Source: Dysgonomonas mossii DSM 22836 (lineage in GTDB: Bacteria > Bacteroidota > Bacteroidia > Bacteroidales > Dysgonomonadaceae). Taken from it: a stretch of DNA of 64,000 bases. The notes below the pieces were generated by a model. The model worked only from the letters and a program-made list of their open reading frames with translations, did no database searches and had not been told where the DNA came from. A program made the translations under genes and the position numbers. Of the stretch, positions 54,269 through 63,603 are shown piece after piece (within the stretch, counting starts at the first letter, position 1; each line of letters begins with the position of its first letter). The stretch lies in NCBI RefSeq assembly GCF_000213575.1, contig NZ_GL892008.1:129584-193583 (forward strand). The letters are read 5' to 3'.

Positions 54269-56512
54269 CTATTTTAATGTAAATTCTGTTTTTAATTTCG
54301 TATCGGAACTTCCTCCGACAAAAAGATGGAAATCTCCCGGCTCGTAGACATATTCAAGCTGTGAGTTATAGAATCTCAAATCATTCACCGACAAGGTAAA
54401 ATCTATTACTTTAGACTCTCCGGCTTTTAAGAATACTTTTTTGAATCCTTTCAGTTCTTTCACAGGGCGGGTAACACTTCCTACCAAATCGCGAGTATAT
54501 AGCTGTACAACTTCCTCTCCGTCATATTCGCCCGAGTTGGTAAGTTTTACGCTTACTTTAAGCGGATTTTCTTTTGTTATCTCTTTTGACGATAACGTTA
54601 AGTCTGAATAGGTAAATGTTGTATAGCTCAGTCCATATCCAAATGGATAAAGAGGTTCGTTAGAAACGTCCCAATAACGAGATCCATACGCAAATTGAGG
54701 AACATTGGGATCATAAGGACGACCCGTATTTTTATGATTATAAAATAAAGGAATTTGTCCTACATTTTGAGGGAATGTCATTGTTAGTTTCCCAGACGGA
54801 TTGTATTTTCCTGTCAACACATCAGCAATAGCTGCGCCTCCCATTGTACCGGGAAACCAAGCCTCTAAGATTGCATCCAGATTGTCCTTTTCCCAGTTTA
54901 TAGTCAACGGCCGTCCATTCATCAAAACAAGAACTACAGGCTTTCCGGTCTTTTTTATCGCTTTGAGTAAATCCACTTGAACACCGGGAAGTGATAAATT
55001 TGTGCGGGAATTATTTTCTCCCGACATATTATGAAACTCGCCCATTACCATCACCACAACATCAGAAGCGGAAGCTACTCTAACAGCTTCGGCAAACCCT
55101 TTTGTATCTTCACTTTGTATATCGCAGCCTTTAGCATAAGAGATTTTGTCTTTACCGATGGCTTCAACCAAACCATCATACACACTTACGGGAATCGTAT
55201 CACGATTTCCCATTGCAGACCAACACCCCAATATTTCATACTTATCTTTCACCAAAGGGCCAATCAATGCAACCCGCTTATTTTCTTTCAATGGCAAAGT
55301 TTGCTTGTCATTCTTTAAGAGAACCATCGATTTGCGTGCCATGTCCCGAGCCGCTTCTTTATTTGCAGGCGTGAGAATATCGGTTTTCTCTCTGTTGGCG
55401 TCACAATATCGATACGGATCTTCAAACAGTCCTAACTTATATTTTATTTTCAGAATTGCCCGAGCCGCCTCGGTCACATCTTTTTCCGAGACTTTTCCTT
55501 CCTCTATAAGAGTTTTCAAGTGATTCATATACACACCACCCTGCATATCCATATCTACACCCGCATTCATCGCTATTTCAGCAGAATGCTTCTCATCGTT
55601 AGCATATCCGTGCGGTATCATTTCATTGATAGAAGTATAGTCTGTAACTACAAATCCATTGAAATTCCATTTATCACGAAGAATGTCCTTCAGCAAGTAT
55701 TTATTTCCCGTGGCTGGTATTCCGTTCAAATCATTGAAAGAGGTCATTATCGTACCACATCCGGCATCGAGTGCAGCCTTGAATGGAGGAAGATATGTAT
55801 TCCACAGTTCATTGAGAGACATATCCACGGTATTGTAATCTCTCCCTGCCATAGTCGCCCCATAAGCTGCATAATGCTTCACACATGCAACTACAGTATT
55901 TACAGCCGATAGATTGTCTCCTTGAAACCCTTTCACACGTGCTGCTGCAATTAATGAACCTAAGTAAACATCCTCACCCGCTCCTTCGGCTACACGTCCC
56001 CAACGAGGGTCACGAGAGATATCGACCATCGGAGCGTATATCCAGTTTATACCTTCGGCTGTAGCCTCGGAAGCGGCAATTCTTGCCGAACGTTCCATCG
56101 CTTCGAGATCCCAACTGCATGATTCGGCAAGGGGAATAGGAAAGATAGTTCGCTGTCCATGAATTACATCATAACCAAAGATGAGAGGTATACCTAAACG
56201 GGTTTCTTCTACAGCTATCTTTTGCAGACTACGTGTATAGTCCGCACCCACAGCATTAAAGATACCCCCAACCATTCCTTTCTTGAGGTATTCTTTGTAG
56301 TTTGGGTCAACTGTAGGGCCTGTTATAACATCATAACCGCTGGTATATAAAACCGTTTGCCCGATTTTTTCTTCCAGAGTCATTCGTCTAAGCAAGTCAT
56401 CAACAAATTTATCCACCTCAGCATCCCTCTGATCTTTGTCTTTACCACAGCCTGCAAGTATAAGCAGACAGAGCAAAGCAAAAGATGTAATCCAATTCAA
56501 TCTCATCTTCAA
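54269..56512 (-). CDS. GH3 beta-glucosidase (lipoprotein)
   Basis: This 747-aa GH3 lipoprotein (LILAGC, Cys22) is a paralogue of the next GH3 gene, sharing the same motif order. DISRDPRWGRVAEGAGEDVY, VKHYAAYGATMAGRDYNTVD and GFVVTDYTSI (nucleophile Asp291) are present, with GEFHNMSGENNSRTNLSLP in the second domain. It lacks a cleavable non-lipid signal, so the two GH3 copies probably act in different places, one envelope-anchored and one soluble in the periplasm. It is separated from the second GH3 by 4 nt. Confidence 0.92.
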   Translation of the reverse strand: MKMRLNWITSFALLCLLILAGCGKDKDQRDAEVDKFVDDLLRRMTLEEKIGQTVLYTSGYDVITGPTVDPNYKEYLKKGMVGGIFNAVGADYTRSLQKIAVEETRLGIPLIFGYDVIHGQRTIFPIPLAESCSWDLEAMERSARIAASEATAEGINWIYAPMVDISRDPRWGRVAEGAGEDVYLGSLIAAARVKGFQGDNLSAVNTVVACVKHYAAYGATMAGRDYNTVDMSLNELWNTYLPPFKAALDAGCGTIMTSFNDLNGIPATGNKYLLKDILRDKWNFNGFVVTDYTSINEMIPHGYANDEKHSAEIAMNAGVDMDMQGGVYMNHLKTLIEEGKVSEKDVTEAARAILKIKYKLGLFEDPYRYCDANREKTDILTPANKEAARDMARKSMVLLKNDKQTLPLKENKRVALIGPLVKDKYEILGCWSAMGNRDTIPVSVYDGLVEAIGKDKISYAKGCDIQSEDTKGFAEAVRVASASDVVVMVMGEFHNMSGENNSRTNLSLPGVQVDLLKAIKKTGKPVVLVLMNGRPLTINWEKDNLDAILEAWFPGTMGGAAIADVLTGKYNPSGKLTMTFPQNVGQIPLFYNHKNTGRPYDPNVPQFAYGSRYWDVSNEPLYPFGYGLSYTTFTYSDLTLSSKEITKENPLKVSVKLTNSGEYDGEEVVQLYTRDLVGSVTRPVKELKGFKKVFLKAGESKVIDFTLSVNDLRFYNSQLEYVYEPGDFHLFVGGSSDTKLKTEFTLK

Positions 56513-56513
56513 T

Positions 56514-58682
56514 TTATTTAATAAACACTTCTTTTACCATTCGCTGAACATCGGGGTCTTTCATAAACAGATTCCAAATAAGCCCTGTACGATAATTCTC
56601 TATCATCACTGTTACTGGCGCTTGGTTAAGTCCCATATAAATGTTCGCACACCAATTCTCATTCAGATTGAAAGCATCACGGAAACCATACTCACCCCAC
56701 AGGAAAGAACCATAGTTACGATAGTAATTCTTCAATGCCGCCATCGATTGTTCGGGCAGATAAGGGAATGAAGCCAAAGCTCCTGTAGGTGCCATCGTTC
56801 CTACATCCTGATGATCTACCGGCTCGGCAGCACGATAGCCCCAAGGCCCGTCACTTGCGGTAAGCCCCCAATTATCTACTCCATATCCGATATTCTTTTT
56901 AGGATTCTCTACACAATAACGGTAGTTTATAAGAGCTATATTCTGAAAGTTTTCGAAGTAATTTCCAGAAACATATTTATCTTTTATCTTGTGCGGATCA
57001 AGCCCCAAGTATGAATAGTGAATAAAAAACAATGGTCCTCCATTAGACACTCCCACATCGAGTTTTACTCCGAAATATGTATTTCCGTTCGAGTACATTG
57101 CCCCATCACGTGTTTGTCCCCAGTCGGCACGATAATCCTGTGCCAGCTTTTCCTGACTAGCCCATCCCGAATAATACATGTCTTTGCCTATACCGTGAGT
57201 TGGAGAAGCTATTGCCAGCAAATAGGTTATCATTGTCTCATTCCAGCCGATAAGATTGTGATTTATTACCCATTCCTGATCGGGAGACCAATGCCAATAT
57301 AAATATTTACTGTCTTTTGTCTTTTTGAACCAATCCCATTCTATATTTTCCCACAGTTTGGTGATTGTATTCCTGATGTATTTCTCATCATCACTGTTCT
57401 TGTCAAAGTATTGACGGGCAGTCAATAACCCTTGAAACAGAAAAGAGGTTTCTACCATATCGGCTCCATTGTCACGCATTCCGAAAAATGGTTCTACTTT
57501 ACCTGTCGTTCCATCTATAAAATGAGCATAACCTCCATGAAAAGTTTCGGCTTTGTCGAGAAATGCGACTATTTTTTTGAACCGTTCTGTGGCTTCCTCA
57601 CGAGTAATATATCCTCTCTCTACACCGGTTACAACTGCCATCATCCCAAAACCGGAAGCTCCTGTTGCAATCATATTTCTGCGTCCCGGAATATTTTCAA
57701 GGGCTAGCCCTGAATTTGGTTCTGCTCCATCCCAGTAATATCTGAACGAAGCTTCCTGCACCATATCCAAGAGCTGTTCATCGGTCATATAGCGGGTTGT
57801 TGCTTCTACTATATTAGATGGTTGTGATTCGGAATAGTCATAATTTACACAAGCAATGCGGTAGCTGAATGTCTTATTCGGTTCGTTTGTGAAATCTGCA
57901 TAACGCCCTGTATAAGGGTATTGTATGCCTACCTGCTTAAACTCTCTCCCATCTTCGGAGCGATATATTTTGATATATTTTGTATTTTCCAATCCTGATT
58001 TATCCCACCACAAGTCTACATGACGCTCATAGGCTTTTGCTTTTATCGCCGGCACTATCACGTCTGAAACAGGCTTTTGGATAGGACTTAATTCTACCTG
58101 ATCTATATATAAAGTATGCTCTTTTCCATCTTGTGAATTTTGTTTGAAAAGAACTTCTTTTATTTCTTTTGTATTTGTGTAGCTTAAATTTTTAAATTCA
58201 GATAGAGGGATGGATACTGACACCCATTCCCCTTGTTTGAATTGAGATATATAGTTGTTAAGGTTGAGAAAAGACGATGTAGCTGTTTCTTTCTTGCTAA
58301 TACTACCGATGGCAATAAGAGGCAATTCTTCTGCTTCTGTTCCCGATTTGACAAATAATTTAAAGTCCAATGATTTGCCTTCTTTCACAAAGTCCTTTCC
58401 TCGCCAATCATGATAAAGAATCGACGCCGACCAGCTACCATTGGGTGCAGATACATAGTTCAATAGCAGTGAGTTTTTTGCTGTAAAATATTCCTTTTCG
58501 GATACCGGTAGTTTACTTTCTATATTCTGAATATAGCTAGGAGATGTGTAATCAGCTTTACTGTAATAGTAACGCCCTGTCATCAAACTATTGTCAAAAA
58601 AAATGTGATCGTATTCCTGTTCTTGCGCAGGAGCAGATAGACACCTTATAACTAACAGACAGAAGATTATTCTTAATTTCAT
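56514..58682 (-). CDS. GH144-type glucanase with N-terminal accessory domains
   Basis: This 722-aa exported protein has a signal (IIFCLLVIRCLSAPA), a ~185-residue beta-sandwich (GSWSASILYHDWRGKD, EWVSVSIPLSEF, TLYIDQVEL), a fibronectin-III-like domain (about 200-295) and a GH144-type catalytic domain (about 300-720). Its blocks FRYYWDGAEPNSGLALE, GASGFGMMAVVTGVERGYIT, VETSFLFQGLLTARQYF, YWHWSPDQEW and VMIENYRTGLIWNLFM match the other GH144 copy. The extra modules probably bind glucan. One nt separates it from the GH3 lipoprotein gene. Confidence 0.86.
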   Translation of the reverse strand: MKLRIIFCLLVIRCLSAPAQEQEYDHIFFDNSLMTGRYYYSKADYTSPSYIQNIESKLPVSEKEYFTAKNSLLLNYVSAPNGSWSASILYHDWRGKDFVKEGKSLDFKLFVKSGTEAEELPLIAIGSISKKETATSSFLNLNNYISQFKQGEWVSVSIPLSEFKNLSYTNTKEIKEVLFKQNSQDGKEHTLYIDQVELSPIQKPVSDVIVPAIKAKAYERHVDLWWDKSGLENTKYIKIYRSEDGREFKQVGIQYPYTGRYADFTNEPNKTFSYRIACVNYDYSESQPSNIVEATTRYMTDEQLLDMVQEASFRYYWDGAEPNSGLALENIPGRRNMIATGASGFGMMAVVTGVERGYITREEATERFKKIVAFLDKAETFHGGYAHFIDGTTGKVEPFFGMRDNGADMVETSFLFQGLLTARQYFDKNSDDEKYIRNTITKLWENIEWDWFKKTKDSKYLYWHWSPDQEWVINHNLIGWNETMITYLLAIASPTHGIGKDMYYSGWASQEKLAQDYRADWGQTRDGAMYSNGNTYFGVKLDVGVSNGGPLFFIHYSYLGLDPHKIKDKYVSGNYFENFQNIALINYRYCVENPKKNIGYGVDNWGLTASDGPWGYRAAEPVDHQDVGTMAPTGALASFPYLPEQSMAALKNYYRNYGSFLWGEYGFRDAFNLNENWCANIYMGLNQAPVTVMIENYRTGLIWNLFMKDPDVQRMVKEVFIK

Positions 58683-58738
58683 GATATGGGATTTACGTTG
58701 ATAATAAAGACTTGTTTATAATATATTCAGTATAAGAA

Positions 58739-58781
58739 GAGACGAATACTCAGCACCTTTTCAGACACTGAGTATCCTCTC
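58739..58781 (-). terminator. Attenuator-like hairpin inside PUL 2
   Basis: GAGACGAATACTCAG (58739-58753) pairs with CTGAGTATCCTCTC (58768-58781) with a bulge. It lies between SusD and the first enzyme gene and probably lets only part of the transcripts read through. Confidence 0.6.
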
Positions 58782-58792
58782 CTGATAGTTTC

Positions 58793-60253
58793 TTATTTAA
58801 GATTTGGATTCAAATCTTTTTGAGCTTGAGGTATCGGATAAAATTCGGACTTACCTTCTGTAAATCCCGGAAGTGTTCCGGCAGCCTTACCTGTACGAAC
58901 AAGATCGAAGAAACGTTCGCCCCATTCGCAAGCTAATTCAACTCGTCTTTCTTCCAGTATCTGATCCAATGTAACATTGGTCAATGTTGGCATTTTCGCT
59001 CTGGTTCTCACCAAGTTGAAAGGAGCATCCCCATTCTCATTTTTACGAACTTTAGCTTCGGCATTCAATAGAAGGATGTCTGCATATCTCATCACACGGA
59101 TATTATTACCAAATCCATACCCGGTTCTTCCTTCCGGAAGCTGTGTGCTAGGCAGATACACTTTTCCATTAAATACTCTATCGTTTCCATCTGCTGCTGT
59201 ACTTGGTTTTAGCACATCTCCTTCCTTGGTTGTAGATCCCGCATACAAGAATGTAGTCTCTTTACGTACGGTCTCACCCCTGTCTTGGAATAGTTTTTCT
59301 AAAGAAGCACTAGGAACCATAAAGCCCCAGCCTCCTTCAATATTTGTTCCTACAAATCCATTTCTTGGGCCTTGGAATGCAAACCACGCATCAGATTCTA
59401 TTGCTGTGCTACCAACCAAACCATATTGTAGTTCGAACAAGTTTTCGTTTGATAAGCATCCCGGCTTTTTGAAATAATCATAAAAATCAGGATAGAGCTC
59501 AAACTTGTTACTGTTGATAATCTCATTTGTAGCAGATAGTACAGCATCCCAATTATTAATATCAGAGTTTGCTTTTGCCCTCAATGCCAGAGCTGTATAT
59601 TTAGTGACCTGACCTTTCAGAGGCATTTCGTTCGGACGTAAAGCCGGAAGATTGGCTTCGCAGAAGTCGAGTTCATCATTAATAAACTTGTAGATATCAG
59701 CCCGGGGGGTAACATTAAGTGTACCTAATACTTCTTCGTTATTGGTAACAAGCAATGCATCGCCCCAAAATCTGGTTATCTGAAAATAAGCAAAAGCTCT
59801 GATAAAACGTACCTCTGCCTGATATTGAATATTCAATTTTTTGTCTGCATCAGTTGTTGTATATTCGTTATATCTGCTCAAGTCTACCAAAGCAGAGTTA
59901 CAACTCAACACTAAATTGTATAAGCCTGTCCATGATGAGTTTAATGCCCAATATCCACCAAGTTGATTGTATTCGAATGATTTCGCATAGTTTAACTCTC
60001 CCTGATCGGAAGGTGAAGAACCTTTATTTATATCATCACCTCTTACGCTCAGTAGCCCAAGTCTTCCCCAGAAGCTAAGTCCACTTCCACCACGCATACG
60101 TGCATAGATACCGATAAGCGGCTGGTTCATATTTTCGGTCAGAGTATAATCAAGCCCCTCCACATCTAATACATTTTCGGGTTCCTTATTTAGCCAGTCG
60201 CTACAACTGCTTAATAACAATAATGCTGATATAATGTATATATAAAATTTCAT
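58793..60253 (-). CDS. SusD/RagB-family nutrient-binding lipoprotein
   Basis: This 486-aa SusD-like lipoprotein (lipobox LLSSC) partners the SusC encoded 24 nt upstream. EVRFIRAFAYFQITRFWGDA, RYADILLLNAEAKVR and LEERRVELACEWGERFFDLVRTG are the conserved helical and C-terminal signatures. It should bind the beta-glucan oligosaccharide and close over the transporter. No separate SusE-like binding protein is encoded in this PUL. Confidence 0.96.
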   Translation of the reverse strand: MKFYIYIISALLLLSSCSDWLNKEPENVLDVEGLDYTLTENMNQPLIGIYARMRGGSGLSFWGRLGLLSVRGDDINKGSSPSDQGELNYAKSFEYNQLGGYWALNSSWTGLYNLVLSCNSALVDLSRYNEYTTTDADKKLNIQYQAEVRFIRAFAYFQITRFWGDALLVTNNEEVLGTLNVTPRADIYKFINDELDFCEANLPALRPNEMPLKGQVTKYTALALRAKANSDINNWDAVLSATNEIINSNKFELYPDFYDYFKKPGCLSNENLFELQYGLVGSTAIESDAWFAFQGPRNGFVGTNIEGGWGFMVPSASLEKLFQDRGETVRKETTFLYAGSTTKEGDVLKPSTAADGNDRVFNGKVYLPSTQLPEGRTGYGFGNNIRVMRYADILLLNAEAKVRKNENGDAPFNLVRTRAKMPTLTNVTLDQILEERRVELACEWGERFFDLVRTGKAAGTLPGFTEGKSEFYPIPQAQKDLNPNLK

Positions 60254-60277
60254 AACTATAATTTCTTATTTCTTTAA

Positions 60278-63200
60278 TTAATATACCAATCTGAAACCAA
60301 TACTGTAAGTTGAGGTTAGAGGATAAACATTGTTATCTATCCCATCAGCCACATCTGTAGTGAATCCATTATAAGAGAAGAAGTTGAATGGTCTCTCTGC
60401 CGTAAAGCTTACTCTCAAACTAGACTTGTTTCCACTCTGAGGGAAAATGTTCTGGAAAGTATATCCCAACTGTATGTTCTGAATAGTAAATGTATTGGCA
60501 CTTTCAACAAAGAATGAGTTGAAGCGGCTATATGTCCATGTATGTCCCAAAGCTGCGCCTGATACATATTGGTTTGTAGAACCTTCACCTGTCCAACGGT
60601 TTTTAACGATATCTTCGTCGAAATTTATATCAGTTTGTTTTTGTCTTAAGAACCGTTTCTGATTCAAGATCTTATGACCAAATTGCCCTTGGAATGCTGT
60701 ACTAAAGTCAAAAGCTTTGTAAGTGAACCCGATATTACCACCCAAGAAAAACTTAGGCAGTGGGGAACCGAGCAAAGTTCTGTCTTGGTCTGTCAGTTTT
60801 CCGTCGCCATCTATATCTTTAAACTTAATGTCTCCCGGAACCGGTTTGCTGGCAATATCCGTTAAAGTTTTATCATTATCAATTTCTGCCTGATTCTGAT
60901 AAATACCTTCCATTACATATCCATAGTAAGAGTCTACTGTCTGACCAATCTGTCTGATACGACCATAGTCTCCGGATGTAATTATGCGTTCCAAACCATC
61001 AAGGTGAGTCACTTTATTTTTTAAAGTTGACATATTCACACCCACATTGTAAGTAAAATCACGTCCGATCTTATCTTCCCAGTTTAGAGATACTTCTACT
61101 CCCGAGTTTTGGATCTCACCGTTATTCATTAATAATGAACCTGCTCCTAACTGAAGTGTTTTCAAGAACACGGCATCTTTTGTTGTACGTTTGTAATAAT
61201 CAAGTTCTCCGGATAAACGGTTATTCAGGATAGTAAAGTCCAAACCAAAATCCAATTCTTCTACTTTCTCCCATTTCAGTGAAGAGAAGAACGAAAGGCT
61301 GGATGTACCCGGCATAATCTGTCCGTTGAAATATCCTGTTTCTTGTGTAATAGAAGCAAAACCGTCATTTCGCTGTATCTTATCGTTACCTAGCATACCC
61401 CAGCTTCCTCTTAATTTCAGGAAGTCAAATACTTTTTGATTCTTCATAAAGTTTTCTTCCGAAAGCACCCATCCAAGACCTACAGAAGGGAAATATCCCC
61501 ACTTTTGTTGATACTTAGAGCTACCATCGGCACGGAATGTAGCAGATAATAAATATTTGCCTGCATAGTCATACATCAAACGACCGAAAAACGAAGCACC
61601 TCTGTTTTCCTCTGCATTGTCGTACCAAGTATCAGCGTCTGCTCCTTGTTCGACAATAGAACCGTTGTGTAAGTACCAGTACTCGTCTCTTCCATCAGGG
61701 ATACCTTCAGCCTGCAAGCGCATTCTTTCCCATCTCTCTTTTCTTATAGAATTACCTGCCATCAGAGTCACATTGTGTTTCTCGGCAAAAGTGTCTCTAT
61801 ATGTCAAGATATTATCTATCAACCAATTGTTTGTATATTTCTGAGATTTAGTCAACTGTGTTTTCTTATTTTGTTGACTGGCCGAAACGGTATATATCGG
61901 CAAGAATAAACGATTGCGCTGGAAAGACAAATCCTGATTGTAAGAAGTTCGGAATGTCAACTTATTTTCTAAGAAAGATAACTCCATGTAAAGTGCCGGA
62001 AGAACTTCTGTCGTCCCCACTTTGTTGTTGTAATAATCAGCGATAGCCACCGGATTCCAAAAGTAGTTTGTTAGCCCTACATCTTGTGCCGATCCATATT
62101 TGGTTGGCGATGCAATGCTATTGTTCGGATCATAAGCCGGATATATAGAAGGGGATGTATACGCATTACCAAAAGCACTGTTATTAGCAAGCTTTTGATC
62201 ACTGTTTACAACAATAAAGCTACCTCCTACTTTCAACCAGTTGGTGATACCTATATCTACTTTAGAACGGATATTTAATCTCTCATAACCATTGTCGCTA
62301 TCCAATATACCTTTCTGATTCAAGTAGCTGATACCGATTGAATACGTTGTTTTTTCTCCACCTCCGTTAACATTTATAGCATGGCTATGCATTGGTGCTA
62401 CTCTCAATATTTCGTCATACCAATCGGTATTTACAGCAGGAATACCATTAGCACCACCAAACTTAGCGATAGACTGATCGATAGTATTTGTATTACCGAT
62501 TTCTTTCATCACAGTGGCATATTGCTGAGAGTTAGCCATCTTTACCAGGTTAGACGCCTTTTGCAAACCAAAGTAACCATCGTAAGTAACCTGAGGTTTT
62601 CTGTCTGTCAAGCCTTTTTTAGTTGTCACAATGATAACTCCATTCGCAGCACGTACTCCATAAATAGCAGCAGAAGAAGCGTCTTTGAGCACGCTCATAT
62701 TTTCGATATCACTGTTATTCAAGAAGTCGATATTATCGAAGAACATACCATCTACAACATACAAAGGGCCGGTTTTAGAATCATCATAGTTTCCGACACC
62801 ACGGATACGCACTTTAGGCGAACTACCCGGTTGACCGGTGTTAATCACCTGTAGTCCGGGAACTTTACCCTGCATTGCTTGCATCGGCGATGCTGTAAGA
62901 TGCCTGTTGACATCATCCCCTTTGATAGTCGCAATAGGAGATGTCAAATCTTTCGCTTTTGCACTACCATAACCTATAACCACTGTTTCGGCAAGCATCC
63001 GACTGTCGTTTTTCATAACGATATCGATACTTGCTTGTGAGCCAACGGTTACTTCTTGTGTTTGCATTCCCACATACGTAAATACTAAAACATTGCCTGT
63101 AGCTGCAGCAAGGGTATATCTACCATCAATATCGGTAATGGTACCATTACTTGTTCCCTTTATTTGTACAGTAACGCCAATCAGCGGTTCATTGGCTTCG

Positions 63201-63340
63201 TCCTTTATAATTCCTGAAATAGTTTTCGTTTGAGCATAAATATTTCCTGTGGTTGATAGGAAACAAAACAGGAATAATAAATACCGCAAAATCAGTGAAT
63301 TCAGATTCCCTGAAATAAAGTCTTTTTTGGATTTTTTCAT
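60278..63340 (-). CDS. SusC/RagA-family TonB-linked outer-membrane transporter
   Basis: This 1020-aa SusC-like transporter heads PUL 2. The CarboxypepD-like domain (ISGIIKDEANEPLIGVTVQI, DIDGRYTLAA) is followed by the TonB-box-like AETVVIGYGSAKAKDLTS. The plug has QAMQGKVPGLQVINTG, YVVDGMFF, ENMSVLKDASSAAIYGVRA and ANGVIIVTTKKG. The barrel ends TYSIGFRLVY. It is paired with the SusD gene and is expected to carry short beta-1,2-glucan chains into the periplasm. Confidence 0.96.
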   Translation of the reverse strand: MKKSKKDFISGNLNSLILRYLLFLFCFLSTTGNIYAQTKTISGIIKDEANEPLIGVTVQIKGTSNGTITDIDGRYTLAAATGNVLVFTYVGMQTQEVTVGSQASIDIVMKNDSRMLAETVVIGYGSAKAKDLTSPIATIKGDDVNRHLTASPMQAMQGKVPGLQVINTGQPGSSPKVRIRGVGNYDDSKTGPLYVVDGMFFDNIDFLNNSDIENMSVLKDASSAAIYGVRAANGVIIVTTKKGLTDRKPQVTYDGYFGLQKASNLVKMANSQQYATVMKEIGNTNTIDQSIAKFGGANGIPAVNTDWYDEILRVAPMHSHAINVNGGGEKTTYSIGISYLNQKGILDSDNGYERLNIRSKVDIGITNWLKVGGSFIVVNSDQKLANNSAFGNAYTSPSIYPAYDPNNSIASPTKYGSAQDVGLTNYFWNPVAIADYYNNKVGTTEVLPALYMELSFLENKLTFRTSYNQDLSFQRNRLFLPIYTVSASQQNKKTQLTKSQKYTNNWLIDNILTYRDTFAEKHNVTLMAGNSIRKERWERMRLQAEGIPDGRDEYWYLHNGSIVEQGADADTWYDNAEENRGASFFGRLMYDYAGKYLLSATFRADGSSKYQQKWGYFPSVGLGWVLSEENFMKNQKVFDFLKLRGSWGMLGNDKIQRNDGFASITQETGYFNGQIMPGTSSLSFFSSLKWEKVEELDFGLDFTILNNRLSGELDYYKRTTKDAVFLKTLQLGAGSLLMNNGEIQNSGVEVSLNWEDKIGRDFTYNVGVNMSTLKNKVTHLDGLERIITSGDYGRIRQIGQTVDSYYGYVMEGIYQNQAEIDNDKTLTDIASKPVPGDIKFKDIDGDGKLTDQDRTLLGSPLPKFFLGGNIGFTYKAFDFSTAFQGQFGHKILNQKRFLRQKQTDINFDEDIVKNRWTGEGSTNQYVSGAALGHTWTYSRFNSFFVESANTFTIQNIQLGYTFQNIFPQSGNKSSLRVSFTAERPFNFFSYNGFTTDVADGIDNNVYPLTSTYSIGFRLVY

Positions 63341-63462
63341 AGTTCAAATTACTTTAATTAACTGTTAACCAATTAATCTAAATAATAAGGCAGGAGTAAT
63401 GTTTACAATAGCCAACCGGCTATAGAGTGAGGTGACTCTTTCCATGATATTTAGATTTATGT

Positions 63463-63496
63463 CAAATTTAGAGCACACAGACAAGATCATGCAAAA
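63463..63496 (-). promoter_or_regulatory. Possible promoter of PUL 2
   Basis: On the minus strand TTTTG (63496-63492) and TAAATTTG (63470-63463) match the consensus, although the spacer is 21 nt rather than 19. The SusC start lies about 120 nt downstream. Confidence 0.35.
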
Positions 63497-63603
63497 GGAA
63501 GGTTCACATCAAATACGCACACACTCTATTTAACATACATTAACAATGCACATTTTCCACTCTCACAAATTTAAAAATCTGTATTATAGAATATTAATTA
63601 AAA

